64,000 nucleotides of DNA from Panax quinquefolius (GCA_020205615.1 CM035165.1:87544005-87608004); one strand, 5' to 3'; positions 23,681-36,079 are shown, numbered from the stretch's first letter. Numbers and translations are program-made. The notes: generated by a model not told the origin, from the sequence alone.

Positions 23681-25670
23681 ATGGGTCTTCAGAGATATTC
23701 TCAGATGCCCACGCTTATCGTAGAATGCACCGGATGGGCGAAAGATGGAGGTGGGACAGAAGCTCCTTTATATGGTTTTAGTAATGACCCTGGCCAAGGT
23801 GGTTGGAACTATTGAACTACCAAATATCTTCTTGAACTACCAACAGTAGAAATTATTTGCAAATTTTATGTTGTAAATGTAGATTCTCGCTTATAATGCT
23901 ATTTTGGGAAGGCTCGCTTTAATTGCTTTGCAAGTCGCGACTTCTATTCCTCATTTCAAAATCAAATTTCCTACTACCATGGGGCTCATGAGGTGAAAGG
24001 GATTTGATCCGCCGTAAGATGTTATAGAAATGTCGTGATCACTTTGGAGTGGGACTATCGAAGGTAAGCACTCGTGATAGAAATCGAACTTTTCACGAGA
24101 GAGTTCTCGAACCATTGGTCATGCCATTTGAAGAAACGGAGGAGATAGAGCTCATTCCGCAAGGCGAACAAAATCTATGAAAAATAGGTTCGTCTCTGCG
24201 GAAACTCTCCCTGACGAACCTCACGGAGCTCTTACAAAGCTATGTTGATATTTTCACCGGGAGCCTCAAGATATGCCCGGTAAGTAGAGATATCACCGAG
24301 CAGCATCGGCTAGAGGTAGACCCGCCAAAGAAGCCAACCAGCAGAAGAGGAGGATTTTCGCACCGAACGCCAAATAATAATCGATGATGAGATTGCAAAA
24401 CCGTTGGCGCAGCAGATTTCATCTTCGAGATTGATTACCCACAATGATGGCGAATGTGGTGCTTTGTACGTAAGCAAAATGGTAAATGGCGAGTCTCGCA
24501 TCGACTATACCGATTTAAATAAGGCTTGTCCAAAGGATTTCTACCCTCACCCCACATCGACCAACTAATCGATGCCACTTCGGTATGCTTTATTAAGTTT
24601 CATGGATGCATTCTCCGTTACCATCAAATTTCCATGTAGTAAAGAAGATATACCAAGACGGCGCTCATTACGCATCGCTCAAAGATATGCTTATAAAAAA
24701 ATGACCTTCGGCCTCATCAATGCCGGAGCCACATATCAGAGGATGATGAACCATGTTTTTAGATATCAGTTGGGTAGGAATGTGGAGGTGTACGTAGACG
24801 ACATGATTGTCAAAAGTATGCTAGTACATAAACATCAGGATGATTTAGAAGAATGTTTTCAGACAATTCGTCAGCATAATTTGAGATTAAATCTCACTAA
24901 GTGCACCTTCGGTCTTGGGTCTGGCAAATTTCTGGGTTATCTTGTCAGCCAGAGAGGAATCGAAGCCAATCCTGAGAAGATTCAGGCAATCCTAAACATG
25001 AAGACTCCTCAGTCATTTAAAGATGTTTAACGTCTGACTGGAAGGATTGCAGCTTTGAGGAGGTTTATGTCCAAGTCAGCGGAAAGATGTCTACCGTTCT
25101 TTGATACATTGAAAGGGCCGAAGAATGCAAAGACATTTCAATGGACTTCGGAGTGTGAAGACGCCTTTCAGAGCATCAAGTCCTATTTATCTTCGGCACC
25201 TTTGTTGGTGAAGCCCGTTCCTGCTGAACCTTTATATTTGTACTTGGCAGCTAGTTCATCGGCGTAGGGAGCGCTTTTGGTGCGTGAAGTTGGGGTAAGC
25301 AAAGACCCGATTTATTATGTAAGCCATGTCCTTCGGGATGCTGAAACAAGGTACCCGAATATTGAAAAGTTTGCTTTCGCTTTAATAACTGCTAGTCGAA
25401 AGCTTAGGCAATACTTCCAGGGTAGATTGGTAATAGTATATACAGATCAGCCTTTAAAGAAGATTATGCGCAAACCTGAGGTATCGGGGAGATTAGTTGC
25501 ATGGACGATGGAGTTGTCACAATTTTTCATTGAATATCATCCCCGAACCGCCATCAAAGGACAAGCCTTAGCTGATTTTGTTGTTGAATGTTCGTTTTCT
25601 GAAGCTGATGACGTTGTGGCGGTCAAGGATCGAATAAGGCGCTTGCAATTCTTCAGCAGAAACAGAGTTC
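23681..25670 (+). pseudogene. Protease, reverse transcriptase and first RNase H of the Retand-like element
   Basis: A protease remnant near 23680 reads DNGSSEIFSDAHAYRRM where an active enzyme has D-S/T-G-S. RT is clearest at 24572-25030: MTFGLINAGATYQRMMNHVF, then the catalytic VYVDDMIVKS, then GKFLGYLVSQRGIEANP. The connection and first RNase H follow at 25055-25732 (FQWTSECEDAFQSIKSYL, IYYVSHVLRDAETRYPNIEK, VYTDQPLK). A TAG at 25265-25267 interrupts it, and the usual first catalytic Asp is absent from LYLYLAASSSA; loss there is often seen in Tat elements, where a second RNase H is thought to have taken over. Stops and shifts run throughout. Confidence 0.75.
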
Positions 25671-26250
25671 TTGGACACTGTATGCAGATGGGTCTTCTAC
25701 CACGGACGTCAGTGGAGCAGGAATTATTCTAACAAGTCCAGAGGGATTCAAGGTACAGCAGGCCATCAGATTTCAGTTCAAAGCGACAAACAACGAAGCT
25801 GAGTATGAAGCGGTCCTTGCAGGATTACGACTGGCAAAGAGTCTTGAAGTGCAAAGGATAATCATCTTCAGTGATTCTTAGTTAATCGTTAAGCAACTTT
25901 CTGGGGAATATGAAGCTCGAGGCCCAAAAATGATCAAATATCTAACAGAGTTAAAGGTCCAACTTCAGTATTTCCAATCCTATGACTTTCAAGGAATCGA
26001 GCGTAATAACAATTCAATTGCTGATGCACTTTCTAAATTAGCCACTACGGATGTTAACATCTTTGATGGGTCGGTTTATTTACAAACTTTGCAACATCCC
26101 AGTGTCTATTATGAATCGGTGATGTGTATTGACCGAACCAACTGCTGGTTGACTCCATATATAGAGTATCTGGCAGATGGCGCCTTACTTCTGGATCGGA
26201 TGCTCGCCAAAAAGTTAAGTATAAAAGTGCTAATTTTGTTCGATTGATGG
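25669..26250 (+). pseudogene. Second (archaeal-type) RNase H domain of the Retand-like element
   Basis: The frame reads LYADGSSTTDVSGAGIILTS, then ATNNEAEYEAVLAGL, then IIFSDS before a TAG, then LIVKQLSGEYEARGP and NNSIADALSKLA. The D...E...D catalytic pattern is visible. This RNase H type is a hallmark of the plant Tat lineage and is absent from chromoviruses. It lies between the degenerate first RNase H and integrase, as expected. One stop at 25878-25880 interrupts an otherwise well-kept domain. Confidence 0.75.
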
Positions 26251-26280
26251 AGATCCGTTCAAGAGCTTTCATCTCCACTA

Positions 26281-27330
26281 TTGAAATGCTTGACTCCATC
26301 CGTCGACTATGCTCTTCTGGAGGTACATGAAGGTATTTGTATGGCGACCATATACGCTAAGTCATTAGCCTATAAAGTACTTCGCCAGGGATACTATTGG
26401 CCTACCATCTTTAAAGAAGCAACTGAGTATGTCAAGAAGTGCGAGAAATGTCAACTAAACAGTCCGATCCCACATCAGCCACCAGAAGAGCTATACTCGA
26501 TCTTATCTCCTATACCCTTCGCTGTCTGGGGGGTTGATATACTGGGTCCGCTACCGAAAGCTAAAGGTCAGGTCAGCTTCGTCATAGTTGCTATTGATTA
26601 TATGACTAAGTGGGTAGAGGCGAAACCACTTCGGTCAATAACGGAACAGGAGTGCCTAAAGTTTATAAAGGAGTCTGTGGTGTTTCGCTTCGGGATTCCT
26701 AAGGTGTTGATATCGGACAACGGACGCCAGTTTGTGGGATCAAAATTTGAGGCATTCTTGAAAGAACTAGGGATTCAACACAGAAAGACCTCAGTGGCTC
26801 ATCCACAGTCAAATGGACAAGTTGAAGTGACCAATGTAACGTCACGAATGGGATCAAGCGCAGATTGAATGAAGCCAAGGGCGATGGCCGGATGAGCTAC
26901 TTAGCGTGTTGTGGGCTTATCGAACTACTCCAAGGACTACAACAGGGATTCACCCTTTAGACTGGCTTATGGTACTCGATGCCTTAGTTCCAGGTTGAAA
27001 TTGGATCTCCCAGTCTTCGAGTCAGCCAATTCAGAGAAATTTACAATGAGGAAGGGCTTAACACCAACCTTGATTTACTTGAAGAAGTAAGAGAAATGTT
27101 AATTTTAATCAGTCAAGTACTTATCGTCAAGAGTGGCTAAACATTATAATAAGGGAGTAAAATGTCAAGGTTCAAGTGGGAGATTTTGTCCTCGAGAAGC
27201 CAAGCATCTACACCTCGTAATATAGGAAAGTCGATGCCAAACCGGAAGGACCGTATGAAATAATCGTGTCAAGCCGGAACTTATCGATTGAAAGCACTAG
27301 ATGGGTCGCTAATTAAGAATACTTGCACGT
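26281..27330 (+). pseudogene. Integrase of the Retand-like element
   Basis: The zinc-binding region is partly kept: VHEG and CEKC are present, but the second histidine position reads ATIYAKS. The catalytic core shows WGVDILGPLP, ISDNGRQFVG and NGQVEVTN, so the D-D-E triad can be placed. A frame break at about 26860 leads to RWPDELLSVLWAYRTTPRTT, a conserved Tat integrase segment. The C-terminal part to about 27330 is fragmentary. Confidence 0.75.
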
Positions 27331-27477
27331 CAAGGCAAAGCTTAGAAAGTACTTTCAAGAAAATGATGTATGTATACATGGGAAGGTCAGAAATATTTAT
27401 GTCATCATCAATAAAAGTTCCATTTTTCTCGAACAAATTTTGTCTTCATTGCCGATCGCACCATCGGGTTAGGAGGT

Positions 27478-28255
27478 TCGGTGGACTCACCGGCCATTCG
27501 ATGGCGCCTTTTTCGGCAGTGGTCCTTATGAGTTTGTAAGGCCCTTCGTGGTAGGCAAACGCCATTGGTGTTAGGAGGTTCGGTGGACTCGGCCATTCGA
27601 TGGCGCCCTTTTCTACAGGTGGTCCTTATGAGTTTGTCGTGCCCTTCGTGGTAGTAAACGCCATTGGTGTTGGGAGGTTCGGTGGACTCACCGGCCATTC
27701 GATGGCGCCTTTTTCGGCGGTGGTCCTTATGAGTTTGTCGCCCTTCGTGGTAGGCAAACGCCATTGGTGTTAGGAGGTTCGGTGGACTCACCGGCCATTC
27801 GATGGCGAATTTTCGGTAGTGGTCCTTATGAGTTTGTCGCCCTTCGTGGTAGGCCCGCCATGGTGTTGGGAGGTTCGTTGGTCCTTATGAGTTAGGCCAA
27901 ACGCTACTGGTGTTGGGAGGTTCAAAGACTACCGCCCATTCGATGGCGACCTTTTCTAGTGTGGTCCTTATGAGTTTGTCGTGCCCTTCGTGGGTAGGCA
28001 AAACGCCATTGGTGTTGGGAGGTTCGGTGGACTCACCGGCCATTCGATGGCGCCTTTTCAAGCAGTGGTCCTTATGAATTTGTCGTGCCCTTCGTGGTAG
28101 GCAAACGCCATCATTGTGTTAGAGGTTCGGTGGACTCACCGCCATTCGATGGCGCCTTTTCTAGTAGTGGTCACTTAGACCTTGTCGTGCCCTTCGTGGT
28201 AGGCAAGTGTCATCTTTAAGACTTTGTCGAGCCCTTCGTGGTAGGCAAATGTCAT
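27478..28255 (+). repeat. ~100-bp minisatellite in the 3' region of the Retand-like element
   Basis: Unit starts (GTTAGGAGG or GTTGGGAGG) occur at about 27478, 27570, 27669, 27769, 27865, 27912, 28013 and 28118, giving about eight units, one of them short. Each contains CGGTGGACTCACCGGCCATT, CGATGGCGCC, GGTCCTTATGAGTTTGTCG and CCCTTCGTGGTAGGCAAACG. Units differ mostly by indels. Open frames across this stretch on the minus strand come only from the repetition. Tat-lineage elements are known for variable tandem repeats in this position. Confidence 0.85.
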
Positions 28256-28629
28256 CTTTTGGTTTTGTTAGGCCTTTAGAGGTAAACAAATTCCTAACAA
28301 AGCAGATATGTCTCACACTTTAAGAACTAATAAGTATCCCTTTACTTTATTACCTAAAATTTTTCTAAGTGTTGAGTTCGTAAAGCTTCATTCTTACACT
28401 TCGTCTTTATCTCGTTATATGACATGTTTAATTGTTATTTAACGTATCGTGTTCAAATTTACCGAAGGATTGGTACATTTTTCACTTAAGGAAATATCAA
28501 GTATCGCGTAAAATAAATAAACCAAGTCATAAGGAATGAAGTCATTTTCATTAATATTTAATTTAATTACAATATTGATAATTTTTACGATGTTGTAAAT
28601 TAAAGATGTAAAAAACATAAACAAGAAAC
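28256..28629. other. Spacer between minisatellite and antisense ORF
   Basis: A/T-rich, no gene seen. It would form the 3' UTR of the antisense transcript unit. Confidence 0.4.
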
Positions 28630-31225
28630 ATCGCCTTCAGTGCTCCATCTTCGTCCCAAGAATCGAGTAAGGATGGGTCCAGATTGGTCGCAGACAACTT
28701 CTCCTTGCTACGACTTCTAAGAAAGCTCATAACTCTCTGAGTATATCTTCATTATTTCTCCGTTGATCTCGTCTGAAGTTCCGCATTTTCTTCGCATATT
28801 TGTTTGCGGTCGCTTGCTAATGGAGGCCCAAGGTCCCAAGAGCCTCGAGTTCTCGATTTCCTCCTCAAGTTTGAGCCGCCACTCATGTGACGATTTTCTC
28901 ACGCTTCCAACTTATGGATGGTCTTGGTCAAGATCTTTGCATCGCCTTTAGCTCCTCGATCTTTTCCATCTTTATCTCGCTCCTCTAAACCAAGTCAACG
29001 CTCATTTTCACGATCTCCTCGTCTTTGTGCTTTGGTTGACTTCAATTCTTCCTCGAGGCCTTCACATCTCCTTTGGCTTGGGCTAACTCTTTTTGAAGAC
29101 CTTCATTTGTATGGAGAAGGCATTCACGCTTGAGTTTTCTCCTTCGCCAAAGCAGACTTTCAAAGATGGCATTCTCCTTCCTCAAGATCTCTTCTTCGCT
29201 TCACTTCGAGAGACCTTGGACGAAAGACGTCCAACACCGTGATTGGCCGCATGTATTTTCAATACTATTTGATCGGGCCAGATATACCAAGATGCGCAGA
29301 TAAATTCGTAAATAAAGAAGATACTGCTTTTACCTTCGCCAAGTAGCTCATGCCTTCACTAAGTAGATCTCCATTCGAACTATTCCCAACCGATGATCGC
29401 TGTTTCACGAAACAAAGGTGTTGAATAGCTTGAATGGAAAATGAGCATCGAAGCCTGGGGACACATTGTTGGAGAGGCCATGGCTTCCCGATCAATCTCG
29501 GTGGTTTGTTCTCTTGGTGGGAAGGTGGAGGTTCTTCACGAAGAGGTGAGGGTCTACGTGTATGGTTTCGTGAGAAGGAGATCGGGCAAAAGTGTTCGTT
29601 GAGTCAAGCGAGGAAACAGAGATGAATCGTGATGAATGAATGTCCGATGGTCGCTTTTTTTCTGAAGGCGCGTGGGGTTGGTTCTTGTTGGTTCATTATC
29701 GTGAACAGGGTTTCGTGGATGTGGTCGGAGGAATGACAACCGGCAAGTAGGGACTCAAGCTCTTCTTGCACATCAAAGGAGTTATTTTAGTTCTTATTTT
29801 CTTTACACGAAGGACCTTGGCCCGATCGTGCAAAGGAATATCGAGAAGGCTTCTCCTCACCGGATAGGTTCGGAGGTCGGAGGATTGGGATTAGTTGAGG
29901 AGGTTGTTTGGGGGTTGCTTCAGGGACCTGCTTTCGTGATCACTCTCGTGGTTTGTTTCGATTGGGTGATTTTGGTTCGCTTCATGGATCTTTTCTTCTT
30001 GGCGAGGTCTAAGGTTTTCTTCGGAATATTGGGTTCGCTGCTTTTGAGGTTCGTCAACTTGAAGGGAAGAAGTTGAGGATCGGCAGTAGGAGAGGTTAAC
30101 TCAGGAAGATCCTTCACGTAAGTGCTCTTCACTGCATCATCGATTTTTTCCCGCCAAAAAATCTTCCGTGTCTCTCACCTCCGTGGGAGTTTGCTTGATC
30201 GTAGATACCGCAAGAAACCACACATCGTAACATATATTACTTATACAAATTTCGAAATTATATTGCGTAATTAATCAAAACTTACATTTATGGTTGTATA
30301 ACCAAGCTTGTTTGGTCGTAAGTGTAAAACTCCATTCCTTTGGAGGAATTTTCCTCAAGAAGTCCGCCATCTCCCTCACCCGCTTCTTCTGATATATCTC
30401 CAAAGTCAGAGAGACTTGGTCGAGGTGGTCCACCGAAGGGAAGAAATCTCAGCCCCGTGATGAAAAAAAACCACTTCTCATGCCAACCTTTGTTCACCGG
30501 AAGGAGTGTTCATCAAAGGTCTCCTCTCGAACCTAGTGTTGGGTCGAGGAGATTGCTTACTCAACACTTTGAAGCCCCGCTTCTAGACCTACCAAAGCAG
30601 AGAAGAGGTGAAGAAGATGTCAACAGAGGGAGTAATCCCAAGTTCGTGGCGTAAGGCAATGAATGCCAAGATGTGGATGTAGGAGTTGGGCAGTAGTCAC
30701 GGGCCACTCCTATAAACCCTAAAAGGGTAATGATGAAAACATGAAGAGGAAGGCGAACTCCCTTCTCCGTAAGAGTGACCGTAGATGGCGACCCAACCAT
30801 CCTGGTCGTTGATACATACGCTTCTTCAGAGCAGGGGGCCCTTATTGCATACATATCGTGAATCGATAACGACTCTCGAGCATGCATATTTCCGATTCAA
30901 GAATCAAGAAGCTAATGTTGGCATTAGGAAATTGTTCCCCGCCTTTGAAGAAATCAAGTAGAAGAGGTCGAGAAGGTTTCCCCCATGGTGGATGATTGAG
31001 GGTTGGAACTTGAACCCTCTCGGTTAGGGTTCGGGTTGGGAGAAACGATGCTAATGGGAGTCGCACGAAGAGAGAGCTCTCGCTAGAGGTTTCACCACCA
31101 TTGTTTCGATTTTGTGAAGCGAGAAAGAAATTTGTAGAGAAGAAGAAAGCTCTAAGGTTCAAATTTTGAATTAGTAGGTAAAACCGCTGAAATTGGTAAA
31201 GTTTACCTTTATATCGACAATGCAC
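28630..31225 (-). pseudogene. Antisense ORF of the Retand-like element (gypsy-type transposon domain)
   Basis: Minus-strand frames run from about 31225 down to 28640 against the direction of gag-pol. The most informative lies at 30561-30887, with STVTLTEKGVRLPLHVFIIT, then LLGFIGVA and a PNS-like/ILASLPYATNLGLLP-like tract. This matches the pattern of the 'putative gypsy type transposon' domain (Pfam Transposase_28) found in antisense ORFs of Tat-lineage elements. A continuation at 30288-30497 has KGWHEKWFFFITG. Further down is a charged, probably coiled-coil tail (SHEWRLKLEEEIENSRLLG). The protein's role is unknown. Several shifts show it is no longer intact. Homology is from memory of the domain's consensus. 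Confidence 0.6.
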
Positions 31226-31470
31226 TTACGGTAATTAAGGGCGACACATTTAATTCAATCGCAATGATGATGAATGGGAAGGGTTTCGTCCGTTTTAGAC
31301 CTAAATATCTTCACTTTCGTGGGCTTGCATCTATTGGGTTTCTCACTTCTGTACCTGATGACAATTTGGGCTTTGGCAAGTTTCACTCTGGATTTCTTAT
31401 GACTTATCATAGTTGGTTACATTCTGGGCCTATACTGCTTATAGTCTTTCATTAAACACCCTGTTTAATA

Positions 31471-31486
31471 TAAGACTAGGGGGTAA
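31471..31486 (+). other. Polypurine tract of the Retand-like element
   Basis: TAAGACTAGGGGGTAA lies directly before the 3' LTR start. Confidence 0.6.
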
Positions 31487-32121
31487 TGTCAGCCATAATC
31501 TTTTCTTTATCAATGTAAAATTATCGGGCCCTCCTCGGATCATGTTATGTTAAGTCATGGTTGGATCAGTCACTGGGTCATTCTTATTATTTGGGCCTAG
31601 TCATTATATCGCCCATTATACAAATTATCACTTAATCCCAATTTTGACCAGTAATCATTATGCCAAATGACGTTTGACTATTATGTCTGCCACTTTGCTG
31701 CATGGCATTAATGAGGATGGGACTCAGATGATGACGCATGGGCAAAAAATGAATGAGAGGGGGTGAAAGTAGATCGCTTTTACTTTTCTATTGAAGTACC
31801 AAAAATAAGGGAAAAAAGGTGTCGGAAGGTGGTGGGTGGCACCAGAAAACCTGGATAGTGGAGTATGCATGGGGCCAAGATCACATAAGAGAGTAAATAA
31901 TACATACATTTTTTCATTAGAATTTTATTCTATCCTCTCTCGACACTAGATAATATTTTTCTCCATTGTTGACCTTGTGATCGCTCAGATCGACTCTCAC
32001 GTCGGAAATATCCCTCGACGCCGGTCGGTCAGTCGAGCTTTTGGTGTTGACTTGTTGAACTGTGCAGGATATTGGACGCGTCTTGGTGATTGGGACGTGG
32101 AGAAAGATCATGGCGTTAACA
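31487..32121 (+). repeat. 3' LTR of the Retand-like element
   Basis: It runs from TGTCAGCCATAATC to GGCGTTAACA and pairs with 20793-21429. It is followed by the duplicated GTGTG at 32122-32126. Confidence 0.85.
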
Positions 32122-32126
32122 GTGTG

Positions 32127-33040
32127 AAACAAGAATAACTGGGCCCTATGGTGCACTAAAACTAGCAAATCAGTTTAACCAAAAAGCATATGTTTCCCAA
32201 ATTTAAAAAAGAGAGAAAAAAGAAGAGCCCCAAAAATGCACAGTGATAGTTAGATACGCTGTTTGCACATATATTATTATAAGTCAAAGTAAGACTTTTA
32301 AATAAATATCAACGAACTTGATCCGTCTAACAAAATAGAAGCAATAAAAGCACAGAAGCACTTGTCAAAAATGAGAAAACTAAACAGAATCAATTGAAAG
32401 CTTCATAAGTGGCATGGACATCTAAACTTTGGAAATTCAAAGATATCTATTATCTACTAATCCTTCTCCACGTCTCACAAGCTAAAATAAGGCCGGACAG
32501 ATGAAATTATTATTACTATATCTATGTGAACTGTGTGGAAGTATTGTCCTCGTTCAAACAATTTGATCCTTCGATTATGGTTATCTCATAGTGAACATTA
32601 ATCTATTAAGTTGACCCATTGAAACCACCTTTCTTTATAAACGAAAATGAAATTATTGCAACAGAAGATGGAGGAGTTTTTGATTAAATAAATGTCTGCA
32701 CTAGGAAATACTGCACCGTAACAAAAAGAAACGAGGAATCAGTATGACTGAGTCAATGCAACTCCGGAGGAATAGCTGCAACTGCCATATACAGTATAAA
32801 TTAACCAAGAAAAGCAATACATTTAGTGGAGTCAAAGGCAACTTGCAAAATAAGAAACTAGAAAGGAAAGATAAGTTCGCATATTCCTATGAAACTAAGA
32901 AGCATCGTTGGCCATAGGAGCATTACTGCTTGTTGGTTTTATATTTTCCCCAGTTTGATTCTTTTAATTTAATATCACCTGCTTTACCACTTTCTTTTTT
33001 GAGTTATTCCTTTTCCATATCAAAGTAATTGATTCTCATC
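32127..33040. other. CACTA interior between insertions
   Basis: A/T-rich. No firm gene. On the minus strand at about 32898-32950 a frame GENIKPTSSNAPMANDAS ends in TAG and could be a terminal exon of a captured gene, but I see no clear acceptor and cannot identify it. Confidence 0.3.
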
Positions 33041-33045
33041 TAAAG

Positions 33046-34942
33046 TGAAAGTAATATGCACACAAGCCAATCAAATTTGATGATAAAGCATATACTTTGT
33101 AACAATCTTATTCATTTATTAATAAAAAGTATTTATTTATTAAAGAACTTTTTAATTATCTACGTGATCTTTGTTTTATAATATGTGATAAACCCATAGT
33201 TTTAAGAATCTTTTAGAATAATGATGATGATCATTCTAATGAGATCTAAATTCTTAGAAAGTTTTAAAACTAAAATAGTTTCCAATCATTGGATTACTAA
33301 ATTAGGGATTAGTGAATCCGGATAGATTGAATACATACGTTCTTCTTTTCGTTGGATGAGGATGATTGATCTCATGATCATTTGTTGTGGAGACACTAAA
33401 GCAAAGTATGTAGGTCTTTATTAGAGAATAAGTTCATTTGAGCGTTGCTAATAATTAAGGATACCTAATGGAGTTTTACTTGCTCGTCAATAAAAATTCC
33501 TCAGAGTGATAGTAGTCTGAGTGATCCTTGACTCAGAGATCATCATAAGATCTTGTGTATGATGAGTTATACTTTTGACTTATTCCTTAAGACCTTAGGG
33601 TATATCAAAGGGTATGCTTTGGGTATAATAAGTTGTACGTGGAGATAATGTATGATCAATAAAGAATCTACCACTTTATTAAAAGAAGAGAAATGTCTAT
33701 GTGATTCGATAAATGACAACCCAAGAGTCCTTGGCCAAAAGTGCAGAATGAAATTAGAAAGGAGTTGCTAATTTGCATTATTTGAAGTTGTGCGTTTAAG
33801 GATCGAAATACATATAATTAAATAAAATAAGACTTGACAAAAATTTCATATGCCTTATATTTAATTAGGACATTGTATGGTGGAAGGATTGAATTGTCTG
33901 ATAACTATTTACTCAAAGGTTCTTTTTTATGATTAATGTTGAAATCTATATTATCCTGAAAAGTCGCTGATCACTGAGAGACTTATCCCTATTGTAGAAT
34001 AAATATTATTTATTTAAATAAATTAATTATTTAATTTATTTATTTATTTAAATAAGATTAGAATTGTTCTAATTGATTTATTCACAAGGTTTAATATGGA
34101 GAACCTAAAGGGTCACACCATAAAAGGAAGAATAATTATTTAAGAAGTTAATGGCATAATCGTAATAATATGTTATGTATATTTAATTTAATCTATGGTG
34201 ATAGAATAAATTAAATAGCTTAATATTATTATTTAATATTTTAGAAATATTAAATATAAATTAATAAGAGGAGTCTTATTAATATTATTACAATTATTAT
34301 TATTTTAATTTCTAAAAGAGTTTAGGAATTAATTTAATATAAGTACTCTCATTTATTCCTAATTGGATTAGGAAGGAAAATTAGTTAAAGGAGTTTAATT
34401 AATTATCCCTAATAAGATTAGGAAGCTTAATTAATTAAAAGAATTTAATTAATTAAATAAATTCCAATTCCTTAATTGTTAAGGTGGGTTGCCCACATCT
34501 AAATAAGAGGAGTCTTATTATGGGTGTGAGTTAGTGGTTGATTTTTACAACATACGTAATTCCAATAGTTGGGAGAGTACGTTCTTTTCTATAAAGATAG
34601 AAAACTAGGGTTTGAGCCAAATACTCATCTTCTTGAATTCTTATTATTCCTTGGTGGATCACCTCTAGAGGCTAAACACTTGGGTGGCTAACGTTGATCA
34701 AAGGAAGGAACCAAACCCGGTGGATTCAAGTTGAACGCGAAAAGAATTGGAGGTGAACTCGTACCTGAGGAAGCTCGGATCTTCAAGGGTATGTTTCTTA
34801 TTCATCTTTTTCGTTTAATTAATAATTGTGCATAAAGGGTAATCCGGGTATATGGTTTGTAAAATTTTTAAACTCTGATTTTTACACGTTTCCGCATTAT
34901 TTTTGCAATTTGATTGCGTTCTTGAATATTACAAACCTAACA
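33046..34942 (+). mobile_element. Solo LTR, family 1 copy 1
   Basis: The 1897 bp copy runs from TGAAAGTAATATGC to AAACCTAACA and is flanked by TAAAG at 33041-33045 and 34943-34947. It aligns along its whole length with 43013-44872 in the same orientation. Perfect 5-bp duplications on each copy show two separate insertions, each later reduced to one LTR, not a single element with two ends. No coding sequence is kept, so the superfamily cannot be told. Confidence 0.8.
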
Positions 34943-34947
34943 TAAAG

Positions 34948-35294
34948 CTTTACTGTTAAGTGTCATACATTGAACCTAACACTTTTTGGCTGCATTCACT
35001 CAATAATTAACTATCCTTTTCAGCTCAATACTCAACACAAATGTTAAATTAAGCAATACCAAAATATTCATACGATAACTCAAAATGGAACAGAAAAAAC
35101 CTAAAGATCGAAGTAATTCCACATTTTAACCATACCTGCACCCTAGGAAAAAACATTTAACTCACGTATCACAATCAAATTCCATGAATAAGTAAACGGG
35201 TATATTCGAATATAAAAATTGACACAAACCAAGAAATGGTTACCCCAAAATCATTTATAAAAATAAAAATAAAACTTTCAACTTTGTTGGACAC
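34948..35294 (-). other. Probable intron of the RINGv fragment
   Basis: It lies downstream (minus strand) of the splice donor GTAAGTG at 35295. A/T-rich, with no recognised exon before the solo LTR. Confidence 0.35.
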
Positions 35295-35549
35295 TTACTT
35301 GTTGCCCTTAATCTTGAACCAAGCCTCAAAGACAATGTTTATGAAGCGTGACGAAATCATCTTTACAAGAACAACCCAATTCAATGGGTACCCCAGTTCT
35401 TGATTAGATGCATCCAAAGTCATATGACAAATCCTACAATCCCTTTCATATTTCGCCAAATGTAGCTTGGTTTCAGGGACCCCAGACTTCCGGATCCACC
35501 AACTCTCTTGAACACTATGAAACGAGAGAAATCCCTCATAAACCCCCAC
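35295..35549 (-). pseudogene. RINGv (MARCH-type E3 ligase) exon fragment with compensating frameshifts
   Basis: The frame has HLAKYERDCRICHMTLDASNQ and, at its end, EAWFKIKGNK, both typical of plant RINGv-domain proteins. RINGv uses a C4HC3 zinc-binding set for E2 binding and ubiquitin transfer. Between these pieces the main frame reads nonsense, but the next frame encodes IELGCSCKDD and LHKHC, the expected middle ligands. Two small shifts, one before PIEL and one after HKHC, therefore cancel out. The exon ends at AACAA|GTAAGTG, a good donor where I recall an intron in this family, and the following TCEIC exon is not found nearby. It is probably a host gene piece captured by the CACTA element, though consensus errors could mimic the shifts. 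The upstream residues (about 30) do not match anything I know. Confidence 0.7.
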
Positions 35550-36079
35550 AATCTCGTAAGTAGAGAGTGAACTAGTAAAGGAGTGCTCGATCGTATTATT
35601 AGTAAGGAAAAAGGGTGAACTAGTTCAATTATTGGTGACCACAAATTATAAGCATACAAAGAAGTGGTTACGGTGGTCGACTTACGAAAACAATCCAAGA
35701 TCAATCGGAAAAGGATAACTTTAAATGTTAAAATTGAATTACTAAGAGAACACATTCAAAGATGCTAGCACAAGGAGGGGCGTGATGCTATAATATTGCT
35801 CAAATGAAGGGGAGGGATGAGAATGGGTATTGTATTCGCATGGCAAACCAAAAGACAAGTAATAACATTTCGTCACCGGGTTTGTATAGCGATTGAATTA
35901 GCTTCATTAATTTAAAATTTTCAATTTAGGATGGTATGGTTTGATTTAACTTCACATGAGCAAAACTTGGGGCGTAAAGCCCATTAGAATTCAAATACAT
36001 GATCATAAACTATTACACTAGCCAATCAAGCATATAAACACAAGAGAAAAAACTTTAACAGAGAACTTTGTTTAGCTTT
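35550..36079. other. CACTA interior between two captured-gene fragments
   Basis: A/T-rich. Minus-strand frames of up to about 110 codons look like intron sequence. No domain recognised. Confidence 0.35.

Larger units (their letters stand above)
20793..32121 (+). mobile_element. Retand-like (Ty3/Gypsy, Tat lineage) LTR retrotransposon, complete but decayed
   Basis: LTRs of 637 bp (20793-21429) and 635 bp (31487-32121) flank the element. GTGTG is duplicated on both sides (20788-20792 and 32122-32126). The order is gag, zinc finger, protease, RT, RNase H, second RNase H, integrase, a minisatellite and a long antisense ORF. The extra archaeal-type RNase H, the zinc-finger pattern and the antisense ORF between pol and the 3' LTR are known traits of the Tat lineage, Retand in particular. 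Every coding part carries stops or frameshifts. The two LTRs differ by many 1-4 bp indels, especially in G/C-containing stretches. Confidence 0.85.

Noticed and set aside
27408..27791. 127-codon minus-strand frame with repeated HRMAGESTEPPN units
   Set aside because: It is produced by the ~100-bp minisatellite and is broken by indels between units.
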